Source: Gemmatimonadales bacterium
GTDB lineage: Bacteria; Gemmatimonadota; Gemmatimonadetes; Longimicrobiales; Gaopeijiaceae
Length of the DNA stretch: 64,000 nt
Reading direction: 5' to 3'
Assembly (NCBI GenBank): GCA_007692605.1
Contig: REBS01000135.1
Location: 47,499-111,498 of the forward strand
Positions within the stretch are counted from its first letter, which is position 1. Each line of letters opens with the position of its first letter. The translations under genes were made by a program, and so were the position numbers. Shown piece by piece: positions 49,300 through 58,049 of the stretch. The notes under the pieces are model-generated. The model was not told the origin of the DNA. It did no database searches and saw nothing but the letters and a program-made list of their open reading frames with translations.

Positions 49300-50649
49300 C
49301 TATTCGCTTTCTGGAGTGGGAATGTGACTCGGGTTCCCCGCAACGACCGCAGGTCGCCCCACCGAGTGGTATTCGAATCCGAGGGCTTCCATCTGCCTGA
49401 GGGGAAAAATGTTTCGCCCGTCGAAGATCAGGGGGCGCCGCAGAAGGGTCCGGATCCGTTCAAAGTCGGGACGACGATAGGGGAGCCACTCCGTGTGGAT
49501 CAGGAGGGCGTCGGCCCCCTCCAGAACCCCGTAGTTGTCGTTGTCGAAGTGGACCCGACCATCGAGGATCCGTCGGGCCTCCTCGATTGCGGCCGGATCG
49601 TTCGCCCGCACCGCCGCCCCCCTCGCCAGCAGTCCTTCGATGGTGACCAGACTGGGCGCCTCGCGCATGTCATCGGTGTTTGGTTTGAAGGACAACCCCC
49701 ACAGGGCGAAGGTACGTCCACTCAGGTCCTCTCCGAAGCGAGCCACCACACGCTCCAGAAGCAAGCGCTTTTGCGTCGTGTTCACGGCCTCGACCGCCTC
49801 GAGGATCATCGGATCCACCCCCAGCTCGCGAGAACTGCGGATCAGCGCCTGCACGTCCTTGGGGAAGCACGATCCCCCGTATCCGACGCCGGGGAAGAGG
49901 AAGCTGGAGCCGATCCTCGGATCGCTTCCCACCCCCGCTCGGACCGCATCGATGTCCGCCCCGCTGCGCTCGCAGAGGCTCGCGATGGCGTTCATGAACG
50001 AGATCCGGGTCGCCAGCATGGAGTTGGCCGCGTACTTGGTCAACTCGGCAGAGGGCAGGTCCATGACGAGGATCGGGTTTCCGGTCCGCACGAACGGAGA
50101 GAAAAGCTCCGTCAGAGCCTCACGGGCGGTATCCGAGTCCACCCCCAGGACGATACGGTCCGGCTTCATGAAGTCATCGACCGCCGCGCCCTCCTTCAGA
50201 AACTCCGGATTCGACGCCAGGTGGACCGGATGCTCGGTGCGGGATTCGATCACGTCCCGAACCAGGCGGGCGGTCCCCACCGGAACGGTGCTCTTGGTCA
50301 CCACGATCTTGGCCTCCTGCATGGCGTCACCGATCTCGCCCGCGACCCCCAGGACATGGCTGAGGTCCGCCGTACCGTCTTCTCCCGGCGGAGTCCCGAC
50401 CGCAATGAAGATGATCTCGGACGCTCGGACGGCCTCGGCGGTGTCGGTGGTGAAGCGAAGTCGAGAGGCCTCGAGATTCCGCTGGAGGAGGGGCTCGAGT
50501 CCAGGTTCGAAGATGGGGACTTTCCCCTCGTTCAGGAGAGAGATCTTGGATCCGTCGATGTCGGTGCAGATGACGTCGTTTCCGATCTCGGCGAGTCCTG
50601 TTCCCGTGACGAGCCCCACATACCCGGTTCCGATGACCGCGATTCTCAT
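49300..50649 (-). CDS. ugd: UDP-glucose 6-dehydrogenase
   Basis: Oxidises UDP-glucose twice to UDP-glucuronate. The 449 residues have GTGYVGLV at the N-terminus, the catalytic Cys261 in GYGGSCFPKD, NPEFLKEG and the C-terminal GLSFKPNTDDMREAPS. The start overlaps the stop of the second dehydrogenase gene by four bases (ATGA). The product feeds the neighbouring decarboxylase-like enzyme. Confidence 0.95.
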   Translation of the reverse strand: MRIAVIGTGYVGLVTGTGLAEIGNDVICTDIDGSKISLLNEGKVPIFEPGLEPLLQRNLEASRLRFTTDTAEAVRASEIIFIAVGTPPGEDGTADLSHVLGVAGEIGDAMQEAKIVVTKSTVPVGTARLVRDVIESRTEHPVHLASNPEFLKEGAAVDDFMKPDRIVLGVDSDTAREALTELFSPFVRTGNPILVMDLPSAELTKYAANSMLATRISFMNAIASLCERSGADIDAVRAGVGSDPRIGSSFLFPGVGYGGSCFPKDVQALIRSSRELGVDPMILEAVEAVNTTQKRLLLERVVARFGEDLSGRTFALWGLSFKPNTDDMREAPSLVTIEGLLARGAAVRANDPAAIEEARRILDGRVHFDNDNYGVLEGADALLIHTEWLPYRRPDFERIRTLLRRPLIFDGRNIFPLRQMEALGFEYHSVGRPAVVAGNPSHIPTPESE

Positions 50650-52037
50650 CGTCCCCCTCCGACGCCCGTCGACTGGGCCTGGCCGGTCTTGACGATCCAG
50701 CGCTGCGGCTGTCCCTCGCCCCGGGTATTCGCGATTCCACCGGTGGCGTTCCTGGAATCCACCAGGACCGGAGAACGGTCAAAGATCCACTCGAGGTCGA
50801 AGTCCCGGTGGTCGGTCACGAGCACCACCAGATCGGCCCAGGCCATCGTCTCGTCGTTCAGTTCCACCCCCGTCCAGATCGTGCCCTGATCCCGGACCTC
50901 GGGCACATAGGGATCATGGTAGCGCACATCGGCTCCCTCCCGCTCGAGCTCATGCAGGATATCGATCGCCGGGGACTCCCTGACATCGTCGATATTCGGC
51001 TTGTAGGCGACGCCCAGGATGAGGATTCGGGATCCGTTCACCGACCTTCGGCCCGCATTCAGCGCTTCCCGGACCTTCTGGACGACAAAGCGAGGCATTT
51101 CGGCGTTGATCTCGCTGGCCAGCTCGATGAACCGGGTGCGGAAGTCCAGCGTCCGCATCTTCCAGCTCAGGTAGTGGGGGTCCACCGGAATGCAGTGCCC
51201 TCCGAGTCCCGGGCCCGGTGTGAACTTCATGAACCCGAAGGGTTTGGTCGCCGCGGCCTCGATCACCTCCCAGATATCCACCCCGAGTCGGTCCGCGATC
51301 TGCGCCGTCTCGTTCACGAGAGCGATATTCACGGCCCGGAAGGTATTTTCCAGAATTTTCACCAACTCCGCGGCCTCGGGTGACGAGACGGGAACGATCG
51401 TGTCGATGAAGCGACGGTAGGCGGCTTCCCCCGCCGCGACACATGCGGGGGTGATGCCACCCAGAACCTTCGGAGTGTTTCTTGTCTGCCACACCTCATT
51501 GCCGGGATCCACCCGTTCCGGAGAAAAGCAGAGGAAGAACTCTCGTCCCACTTCCAGTCCGCGCTCTTCGAAGAGGGGGAGAAGCACCTCGCGTGTGGTC
51601 CCGGGATAGGTCGTGGACTCGAGCACGATGAGTTGCCCGGGGCGCAGGGTGTCGGCGATCGCCTGGCCTGCCTGCAGGATGTAGGAGATGTCCGGATCCC
51701 TGGTCTTTCCGAGCGGCGTCGGGACACAGATCGAGATCACATCACATTCGGCGAGCCGCGCCATCTCGGCGGTCGCTTCGAGCCGGCCCTCCTCGCGCAT
51801 ATTCGAGACCGCTGTGCTCGGAACATCCTGAATGTGAGATCGCCCCTGATTCACGCCATCCACCACCGCCGAGACCACATCGAACCCGAGGGTTCGGATC
51901 CCTGAGGCTGCAACCTCGACGGCGAGAGGCAACCCCACATAGCCGAGTCCAACCACCCCGAAGGTCAGATCCCCGCGTTCGAAGTACTCGGTGCTCATAT
52001 CGTGTGCGTTCCGGGGATCCGTATCTGCATTCTTCAT
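50646..52037 (-). CDS. UDP-N-acetyl-hexosamine dehydrogenase (WbpA/WecC family)
   Basis: Paralogue of ugd with different specificity, expected to oxidise UDP-GlcNAc or UDP-ManNAc to the uronate. The 463 residues have VVGLGYVGLPLA (about 28-39), catalytic Cys282 in GPGLGGHCIPVDP (the hexosaminyl version of the motif) and GVAYKPNIDDVRESPA. Two ATGs (MKNADTD or, 13 codons later, MSTEYF) could start it and neither has a strong ribosome site. It overlaps ugd. Confidence 0.9.
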   Translation of the reverse strand: MKNADTDPRNAHDMSTEYFERGDLTFGVVGLGYVGLPLAVEVAASGIRTLGFDVVSAVVDGVNQGRSHIQDVPSTAVSNMREEGRLEATAEMARLAECDVISICVPTPLGKTRDPDISYILQAGQAIADTLRPGQLIVLESTTYPGTTREVLLPLFEERGLEVGREFFLCFSPERVDPGNEVWQTRNTPKVLGGITPACVAAGEAAYRRFIDTIVPVSSPEAAELVKILENTFRAVNIALVNETAQIADRLGVDIWEVIEAAATKPFGFMKFTPGPGLGGHCIPVDPHYLSWKMRTLDFRTRFIELASEINAEMPRFVVQKVREALNAGRRSVNGSRILILGVAYKPNIDDVRESPAIDILHELEREGADVRYHDPYVPEVRDQGTIWTGVELNDETMAWADLVVLVTDHRDFDLEWIFDRSPVLVDSRNATGGIANTRGEGQPQRWIVKTGQAQSTGVGGGR

Positions 52038-52110
52038 GGTCGATCCGTGGTGAGAAAGGAAGAGTCTAGCTTCGAGCAAACTATGGACGTTGCAGGGAAT
52101 CCGGAAATGC

Positions 52111-52134
52111 GGGTGCGGCGATCGGTGCCGCCCC
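52111..52134 (-). terminator. Possible terminator after hemD
   Basis: GGG(T)GCGGC and GCCGCCCC pair over eight bases with one bulge and a seven-base loop, 15 bases past the hemD stop on the minus strand. A short T-stretch (TTT) lies a few bases later. It would separate hemD from the dehydrogenase genes. Confidence 0.35.
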
Positions 52135-52148
52135 TACGGGCCGCGCAC

Positions 52149-53042
52149 TCATCCCAGAACCTCCCTGAGCGCCGCCACCACACCTTCGAGGGAGTGGGGA
52201 GCCGCTGTTACGGCGACGGGGAGCCCCGCCATCTCGCACTGATCCCGTGTCGCGGGCCCGATCGCCACGATCGGAATTCCGGGAGGCCACTCCGGGGCCT
52301 GATCCGTTTCGGCGGCATCGCCCCTCCAGGCCCCGCCGAGAGTGCGCGCCGCGGACCCTGCAGTCAGTGGGACTGCATCGATCGTGCCCGCGCGAACCCG
52401 GCGCGCCAGATCCCCGGCTCGCTCACGATCCGGGAGGGTGCGGTAGGCCGGCGCCAGCGTGACCACCGCCCCGGCGTCGGACAAACCTTCGGGAAGCAGA
52501 TCTCGCCCCTCTTCGGCCCGGGGAAAGAGGATGCGGGTCCCCTCGAGTTCTCGCCACGTCCTCGCTTCGGAAAGCAGTGCCTCGGCCACGAACGTCCGGG
52601 GGACCCGGTCGGGTGTGATCCCGGCCTTCCGAGCGGCCGTCCCCGTTGCCGGGCCCACGACCCACACCTCCACCCCCGGCAGCCGAAAGGGGGGCCGGAG
52701 CCCCTGGGCCTCGAGCCGCCGGACCAGCGGAGGCACCGCCCTCCCCGACGTCAGAAGGAGCACGTCGAAATCGGGCCCACCGCTTTCGACCAGACGGGCC
52801 ACGGCACGGTCCAACCGGTCGGCGTCCCCCGGCTCGGCAATCCGCGTAAGCGGGAGCTGCGGGGCGGTGAATCCCGCGGCGAGCAGCATCGCGGTGAAGC
52901 GGCCATCCTCATCGGGCCGGGTCATCGCAACCACCGGCCCTCCCCCCCGCGCGGACCACGAGGACTCACCCTCTGAACGCAACGAGCCCCCCGTCCCGCG
53001 ATCGGGATGGGGGGCCGCGTTCAAAGCGTCTGCCAGCTTCAT
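52149..53042 (-). CDS. hemD: Uroporphyrinogen-III synthase
   Basis: Closes and inverts ring D to form uroporphyrinogen III. The 297 residues have the two-lobed layout with PRTFVAEAL and a C-terminal IVAIGPATRDQCEMAGLPVAVTA stretch; the family is poorly conserved. The first 35 residues (MKLADAL...SEGESS) look like a non-conserved extension, so the true start may be internal. hemA and hemB are 20 kb away; hemC is not in the window. It lies 50 bases from rpmB. Confidence 0.85.
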   Translation of the reverse strand: MKLADALNAAPHPDRGTGGSLRSEGESSWSARGGGPVVAMTRPDEDGRFTAMLLAAGFTAPQLPLTRIAEPGDADRLDRAVARLVESGGPDFDVLLLTSGRAVPPLVRRLEAQGLRPPFRLPGVEVWVVGPATGTAARKAGITPDRVPRTFVAEALLSEARTWRELEGTRILFPRAEEGRDLLPEGLSDAGAVVTLAPAYRTLPDRERAGDLARRVRAGTIDAVPLTAGSAARTLGGAWRGDAAETDQAPEWPPGIPIVAIGPATRDQCEMAGLPVAVTAAPHSLEGVVAALREVLG

Positions 53043-53092
53043 CGGAGGATTCCCCCTTGACGCCGAGGATCCCACCGAAGACCGATTTCGGT

Positions 53093-53311
53093 TCAGAGCT
53101 CGCCGATCGGGTTCACGGCCGGCGCCTTCTTGATCTTCCCTGCCGAGATGCAGGACGTGCAGACGCGAATACGCCGCCGCTGTCCGTCCTCGTCGAGAAC
53201 CCGAACCGTCTGCAGATTCGGGAGCCAGCGCCGCTTCGTCTTGTTGTTGGCGTGGCTCACGTTGTTCCCCGTCGAGGGGCCCTTGCCACACACCTTGCAA
53301 AACCTTGCCAT
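53093..53311 (-). CDS. rpmB: 50S ribosomal protein L28
   Basis: 72-residue large-subunit protein. [29 protein letters not shown] holds the family core, split here by reading; four cysteines (Cys5, Cys8 and the VCTSC pair) make it a zinc-ribbon version. The start is the ATG at this conserved N-terminus; a longer frame upstream is unsupported. It sits apart from rpmG, its usual partner. Confidence 0.95.
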   Translation of the reverse strand: MARFCKVCGKGPSTGNNVSHANNKTKRRWLPNLQTVRVLDEDGQRRRIRVCTSCISAGKIKKAPAVNPIGEL

Positions 53312-53348
53312 CGTTCTATCTGCCTTTCTCTTCGCGAGAAGTTGCTGG

Positions 53349-53909
53349 TCAATCCTGCGAGTCAGCGCCGTCGGGGTCGGCGACCGCGTCCGCTTCGTCC
53401 TGAAGCTCATCGGGCACCCGAATCTGAACATCGTCCGCGAGCAGATAGTGATCCGCCGTCGCGGCCATTCCGCGAGCCCCCTCGTCCGGGAGCACACCCA
53501 CGGCCATCCACTGATCGAGCAGCTGGTCGCTCACCTCGTGCACACGACCGGTGAGATTCAGCACATCCCCGACCTCGACACTCACTCCCGCCTCCATCAG
53601 CTCCAATTCCAGCCGCACGAGGAAGGGCGATTCATCCGCCAGGTTGAACCAGAACAGACTGGGGCTCGTCACCGCGGAGACGATCAACCCATCGAGTTGA
53701 ACCCGCTGCTCATCCTCACGCAGGTTATCGGCCTGATCCTGGAAAGCCGTCAGCCCGAGGGAGACCGCCGGCTGATCCCCGGCCTCTTCCGCCACCGTGA
53801 CCTGCGTGGGCTCCGAGAAGATGAAGAGGGCATAGAACAGTCCCCCCATGGCCACGACGGCCAGAAGGGCGAGCGGGAGTGACAACTTGCTGCGGGTCTG
53901 CTGGGCCAT
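53349..53909 (-). CDS. Membrane-anchored protein with OB-like domain, unknown function
   Basis: 186 residues: an N-terminal membrane anchor (about 10-31) and an exported domain. The stretch at about 65-125 ([20 protein letters not shown], then [16 protein letters not shown]) has the strand order of an OB fold, as in BOF, CcmE or tRNA_anti-like proteins. The haem-binding His of CcmE is not visible. The tail is acidic. It is between rplQ and rpmB. I do not recognise a named family. Confidence 0.7.
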   Translation of the reverse strand: MAQQTRSKLSLPLALLAVVAMGGLFYALFIFSEPTQVTVAEEAGDQPAVSLGLTAFQDQADNLREDEQRVQLDGLIVSAVTSPSLFWFNLADESPFLVRLELELMEAGVSVEVGDVLNLTGRVHEVSDQLLDQWMAVGVLPDEGARGMAATADHYLLADDVQIRVPDELQDEADAVADPDGADSQD

Positions 53910-53930
53910 GTGCCAGAATCTCCTGAAGTG

Positions 53931-54296
53931 TTACGCGTCGACTCGATCTACGAGCTCTATGAGCGCCATCTCGGCGGCATCGCCCTTCCGGTGTCCCAGC
54001 TTCAGTACACGCGTGTACCCCCCCGGTCGGCCCTCGAAACGAGGCCCGATCTCCGAGAACAGCTTTCCCAGGACCTCCCGGTCGGCCACATGCCGCGCCG
54101 CCTGACGCCGCGCATGAAGGTCTCCCCGCCGCGCCAGCGTGATCAGTCGTTCGGCAAAGGGCCTCAGCTCCTTCGCCTTGGCCGTGGTCGTCTCGATCCG
54201 CTCGTGGCGGAACAGGGACGTGGCCATATTCCGCAACGTAGCCTTTCGATGGCTTGACGTGCGGGAGAGGTTCCGCCCTTTCTTTCTATGCCGCAT
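53931..54296 (-). CDS. rplQ: 50S ribosomal protein L17
   Basis: 121 residues, typical length. The N-terminus [19 protein letters not shown] and [19 protein letters not shown] are hallmarks of L17. It ends the alpha operon after rpoA, with a 55-base gap. A short linker leads to the membrane-anchored protein downstream. Confidence 0.97.
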   Translation of the reverse strand: MRHRKKGRNLSRTSSHRKATLRNMATSLFRHERIETTTAKAKELRPFAERLITLARRGDLHARRQAARHVADREVLGKLFSEIGPRFEGRPGGYTRVLKLGHRKGDAAEMALIELVDRVDA

Positions 54297-54351
54297 GGTG
54301 GTCTTTCCCGATGACTTGAGCTACCGATATATCATGGACGAGAGAGAATGT

Positions 54352-55407
54352 CTACTCGTCCCCTGTCTCCGCCGGCGCCTTCTGCTCCTCGATGAGGAAG
54401 ATATCGCCGTCTTCTCCAGCCTTCAGCTTCATGCCGAAGTGGAGGTCATGCTCCGCGAGGAAATCCTGAATCTCCTTCAGAGACTTCTTCCCGAAATTCT
54501 CGATCTCGAGCATTTCGTCCTCGGTCCTCTGCACCAATTCGCCGAGCTTCGAGATCTTCTCCTTCGACAGCGAGTTCCGCGAGCGAACCGAAAGCTCCGC
54601 CAGGTCCTCGATGGGACGATGGAAGAGTTCCTTCATCTCGTCCGTCACCGCAACCACCCCTTCCGGTGTCGGAGTGGGCATACCACCCTGACCGAAGTAG
54701 AGGAGGTATTCCAGGTGCTTGCGGACGAGTTCCGCGGCCACGCTCACCGCGTCGGCGGGCGTCACCGACCCATCGGTCTCGACCTGGAACGAAAGGCGAT
54801 CGAAGTCCGTGCGCTGCCCGACACGGGTCTCGCGCACCTCGAAGTTCGCGCGCCGCACCGGGTTGTAGCTCGCATCGATTCGCACCAGATCCACCGGCTC
54901 CCCCTTCACCTCGGGGTGCTGATCGGCCAGTACGAAGCCACGGCCCTGATTGACCCGCAGCTCCATGCGGAATTCGCGGTCTTCCTGAAGGGTCAGGATG
55001 TGATGGTCCAGCTGCCGGATCTCGACGCCCGACTTCGCCTGAATGTCTGCGGCCGTCACAGCGCCAGCCTTCGAGGCCTTGATCTCGAGCTGGGCCGTGT
55101 CGACCCCCTCCTCCAGGACGATGACCAGAGACTTCAGGTTCTGAATGATCTGGTGCACATCTTCAACAACACCCGGTACGGTCTGGTGCTCATGAACCAC
55201 ACCGTCGATCCGAAACGACCAAACCGCGGCCCCACGGAGCGAGGATAGCAGAACTCGACGCACCGAATTGCCGAGCGTATGCCCATAGCCCCGCTCGAGG
55301 GGCTCTACGACGAACTCGGCTACGCGACCGTCTTCTGATGTGTGAACCTCTTCGACCTTTTCTGGCAGCACGAGCCCGGTCAGATCAATCTCCACCTTGT
55401 CCTCCAT
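54352..55407 (-). CDS. rpoA: DNA-directed RNA polymerase alpha subunit
   Basis: 351 residues. The N-terminal assembly domain (about 1-235) has EPLERGYGHTLGNSLRR-type sequence (GYGHTLGNSVRRVLLSSL). The C-terminal domain (about 265-330) has SVRSRNSLSKEKISKLGELV, which contacts UP elements and activators; the linker is acidic. It lies in its standard place between rpsD and rplQ and is preceded by a strong hairpin. Confidence 0.98.
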   Translation of the reverse strand: MEDKVEIDLTGLVLPEKVEEVHTSEDGRVAEFVVEPLERGYGHTLGNSVRRVLLSSLRGAAVWSFRIDGVVHEHQTVPGVVEDVHQIIQNLKSLVIVLEEGVDTAQLEIKASKAGAVTAADIQAKSGVEIRQLDHHILTLQEDREFRMELRVNQGRGFVLADQHPEVKGEPVDLVRIDASYNPVRRANFEVRETRVGQRTDFDRLSFQVETDGSVTPADAVSVAAELVRKHLEYLLYFGQGGMPTPTPEGVVAVTDEMKELFHRPIEDLAELSVRSRNSLSKEKISKLGELVQRTEDEMLEIENFGKKSLKEIQDFLAEHDLHFGMKLKAGEDGDIFLIEEQKAPAETGDE

Positions 55408-55436
55408 GCCCCAAAGGGGCCTGCATCGCGAAAGAG

Positions 55437-55475
55437 AGCCCGTCCCGGCCGGATTGATTCCGGCCGGGCAGGGCT
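55437..55475 (-). promoter_or_regulatory. Strong hairpin between rpsD and rpoA
   Basis: CCCGGCCGG and CCGGCCGGG form a perfect nine-base stem with a seven-base loop. An outer AGCCC/GGGCT stem adds five pairs across a two-by-two internal loop. The minus-strand side continues CTCTCTTTC. It could be an attenuator, processing site or partial terminator that sets the rpsD:rpoA ratio; no protein-binding claim can be made from sequence. Confidence 0.5.
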
Positions 55476-55490
55476 TTCAAGTGATATCGG

Positions 55491-56126
55491 TTACTTGGAG
55501 TAGAGCTCGACGATGAGCTGCTCCTGGATCTCCGCAGAGATGTCATCCCGGGTCGGCTTGCGCACGACGCGGGCGACGCGATTCTTCTGATCCAGCGTGA
55601 GCCATTCCACCATCTTCGGCCTCGTCCTCGAGTCCAACGCGACCTCGACCGGTTCGATCTCCTTCGAAGCGGCACGAATGGCGATGTCGTCTCCGGGGCG
55701 CACCTCGTACGACGGAATGTCCACCACCTTTCCGTTCACCTGCACGTGACGGTGGCGCACCAACTGGCGAGCCTGATTTCTGCTCACGGCGAACCCGAGA
55801 CGGAAGATGACGTTGTCGAGCCGGGTCTCCAGGTGAACCAGGAGGTTTTCCCCCGTCACCCCCTGCTGACTCGCGGCAGAAGAGAACAGGTTGCGGAACT
55901 GGCGCTCCTGGAGGCCATACATCCGCTTCACCTTCTGCTTTTCACGAAGCTGGAGTGCGTAGTCGGACTGCTTCCGGCGCCGCGCCTGGGCGGGGCCGTG
56001 CTGTCCGGGAGGATACGCCCTGCGCTCCACCGGACACTTCTCGGTGTAGCACTTGGCACCCTTCAAAAAGAGCTTCTGCCCCTCGCGGCGGCAGAGCTTA
56101 CAGACCGGTCCTGTGTAACGAGCCAT
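55491..56126 (-). CDS. rpsD: 30S ribosomal protein S4
   Basis: 211 residues. Four cysteines in the N-terminal CKLCRREGQKLF...KCYTEKC region form a zinc knuckle, the C+ type. The S4 RNA-binding domain (RLDNVIFRLGFAVSRNQARQLV, about 100-121) follows. The ATG beginning MARYTG is chosen; the codon before it is TTG. A 117-base gap to rpsK leaves room for a leader, and S4 is a known autoregulator in other bacteria. Confidence 0.97.
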   Translation of the reverse strand: MARYTGPVCKLCRREGQKLFLKGAKCYTEKCPVERRAYPPGQHGPAQARRRKQSDYALQLREKQKVKRMYGLQERQFRNLFSSAASQQGVTGENLLVHLETRLDNVIFRLGFAVSRNQARQLVRHRHVQVNGKVVDIPSYEVRPGDDIAIRAASKEIEPVEVALDSRTRPKMVEWLTLDQKNRVARVVRKPTRDDISAEIQEQLIVELYSK

Positions 56127-56243
56127 CAAGCAACCTGTTTCAAACCGAGTGATTGTTGCGGGGAACGACGTCCTCGAGCGACATTTTGCCGGTCTCGGAT
56201 GGCCATTTCCCCACGTATCTGCGTGCGGAGGCGATCCCGCGCC

Positions 56244-56639
56244 TCAAACCCGCCGCTTCTTGGGCGGCCGACAACCATTGTGCGGGAGCGGGGTGACGTC
56301 CTCGATGGACTTCACCTGCAGCCCGGCAGATGCCAGCGCCTGGATGGCGGACTCCCGTCCGGAGCCGGGCCCCTGCACCCGCACGTCCACCTTGCGGACG
56401 CCGAGAGCGTATGCTTCGCGGCCCGCCAGCTCGCCCGCAGTGGTGGCGGCGAAGGGCGTGGACTTCTTGGAGCCCTTGAACCCCGCCTTCCCGGCGCTCG
56501 CCCAGGCCACGACATCGCCCTTGGAATCGGCAATTGTGATGAGAGTATTGTTGAAGGTCGCCTTGATGTGAGCGACCCCGTCAGACTCCACCGTCTTCTT
56601 GCTCCGCTTTGTACGCGGGGCTTTTTTCTTGTCAGCCAA
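56244..56639 (-). CDS. rpsK: 30S ribosomal protein S11
   Basis: 131 residues, typical. [18 protein letters not shown] and [21 protein letters not shown] and the C-terminal [13 protein letters not shown] are S11 hallmarks. The start is TTG: no ATG lies in the N-terminal region and AGGGAGA sits six bases upstream, which supports it. It follows rpsM by 18 bases. Confidence 0.96.
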   Translation of the reverse strand: MADKKKAPRTKRSKKTVESDGVAHIKATFNNTLITIADSKGDVVAWASAGKAGFKGSKKSTPFAATTAGELAGREAYALGVRKVDVRVQGPGSGRESAIQALASAGLQVKSIEDVTPLPHNGCRPPKKRRV

Positions 56640-56657
56640 CCGTCTCTCCCTTTTGCA

Positions 56658-57038
56658 CTACTTCCTGGGGGGCTTCTTCTTGCCCGTAATCGCCCGCTTC
56701 TTACCCTTGTGGGTCCGGGCATTCGTGTGCGTCCGCTGTCCACGCACCGGCAACCCACGGCGGTGACGGACTCCTCGATAAGAGCCGATGTCCATGAGGC
56801 GCTTGATGTTCATCGACACCTCGGTCCGCAGCGCACCCTCCACCTTGAAGCGCTGCTCGATCTCCCCTCTCAGACGACTCACGTCCTCTTCGGAGAGATC
56901 CTGGGTGCGGGTATCGGGATCGACACCGGCTGCCTCGATAATCTCACGCGCTCTCGAGTCTCCCACACCAAAAATGTACGTGAGGGCAATCTCGATTCGC
57001 TTGTTTCTGGGGAGGTCGACTCCCGCGATGCGTGCCAT
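56658..57038 (-). CDS. rpsM: 30S ribosomal protein S13
   Basis: 126 residues. [25 protein letters not shown] and [25 protein letters not shown] (read here in two parts) are the S13 signature; the tail is lysine-rich. It lies in the usual rpmJ-rpsM-rpsK-rpsD order. Confidence 0.97.
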   Translation of the reverse strand: MARIAGVDLPRNKRIEIALTYIFGVGDSRAREIIEAAGVDPDTRTQDLSEEDVSRLRGEIEQRFKVEGALRTEVSMNIKRLMDIGSYRGVRHRRGLPVRGQRTHTNARTHKGKKRAITGKKKPPRK

Positions 57039-57083
57039 GTTGTTCCCCGTTTCGTCTCAGACGTCCTCTGGGAGGCCGCTTGG

Positions 57084-57200
57084 TTATCCCTGCCGCTGCT
57101 TATGGCGGGGATTGCGTTTGCAAATGATCCGCACCACACCGCGGCGGCGAACCACCTTGCAATGTTCGCAGATAGGCTTGATGCTGCTTCTGACCTTCAT
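57084..57200 (-). CDS. rpmJ: 50S ribosomal protein L36
   Basis: 38 residues, read directly from the minus strand because the gene is very short: it begins [14 protein letters not shown] and ends RHKQRQG, then TAA. The zinc site Cys11, Cys14, Cys27 with His33 marks the C+ form. GAGGA precedes the ATG. It is in its standard place just before rpsM. infA, which usually sits between map and rpmJ, is absent: only 60 bases separate them. Confidence 0.97.
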   Translation of the reverse strand: MKVRSSIKPICEHCKVVRRRGVVRIICKRNPRHKQRQG

Positions 57201-57260
57201 GAGATCCTCACCGTCCGTTCGTTGCAGAGCTTGGAAGTATAACCCCTTTGTCAAACTGAC

Positions 57261-58049
57261 TCAAGAGAGGGGCCGAAGGCTGTCGGAAACCCGTTCTCTG
57301 GTTCCTGTCAGCACCCGGGGGCCGTCTCCCGTGACCGCAACCGTATGTTCAAAGTGGGCTGACAGGGAGTTGTCCGCCGTGACCATCGTCCAGCGATCCG
57401 AAAGCGTCCGGATCCTCCAGGTACCCACCGCGATCATGGGTTCGATCGCGAGAACCATCCCTTCCCGAAGCTTTGTCCCCTCCCCGGGAGACCCCAGATT
57501 CGGGACCTGAGGCTCCTCGTGCACCTTTCGCCCCACACCGTGACCCACCAGGTCACGAATGATCTCGAAGCCCGTCCCCCTGACCGCCGTCTCGACGGCG
57601 TGTCCGATGTCACCCGTGTGCTGGTCCGGAACGGCTGCTGCCACCGCCCTCTCCAGGGCATCGGCGGTAATCCGGAGCAGTGACTGCGCTTCGTCGCTGA
57701 CGTCCCCGACGGCAAACGTCCGGGCCGAGTCCGCACACCATCCGCGAAGCCGGACACCGACGTCGATCGAGATAATGTCCCCTTCCGCCAGCACTCGCTC
57801 ACTGCTCGGGATTCCGTGAACGACTTCCTGGTTGATCGAAGTACAGAGCGTTCCGGGAAAGCCGTAGAGTCCCTTGAATACCGGGGAAGCACCCTCGTGG
57901 GAACGAATGAACTCCTCGGCAAAGTGGTCCAGGTCGAGCGTACTCACCCCCGGGGCCACCCGGTTGCCGAGTTCGAAGAAGAGGGCTCCGATGATCGCGC
58001 CACTCTCCGCCATCGCATCGATTTCGGCGCTGCTCTTCAACTCGATCAC
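57261..58049 (-). CDS. map: Methionine aminopeptidase, type I
   Basis: Removes N-terminal methionine from nascent proteins. The 262 residues have the pita-bread metal site: Asp in ISIDVGVRL (about 95), Asp in GWCADSARTF (about 106), His in LVGHGVGRKVHEEP (about 169), Glu in LAIEPM (about 203). The start is GTG and overlaps the adk stop (GTGA). It is followed by rpmJ without infA. Confidence 0.97.
   Translation of the reverse strand: MIELKSSAEIDAMAESGAIIGALFFELGNRVAPGVSTLDLDHFAEEFIRSHEGASPVFKGLYGFPGTLCTSINQEVVHGIPSSERVLAEGDIISIDVGVRLRGWCADSARTFAVGDVSDEAQSLLRITADALERAVAAAVPDQHTGDIGHAVETAVRGTGFEIIRDLVGHGVGRKVHEEPQVPNLGSPGEGTKLREGMVLAIEPMIAVGTWRIRTLSDRWTMVTADNSLSAHFEHTVAVTGDGPRVLTGTRERVSDSLRPLS

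Noticed and set aside
52149..53300. A longer hemD frame starting inside rpmB
   Set aside because: The extension is the rpmB gene out of frame; the ATG beginning MKLADAL is enough.
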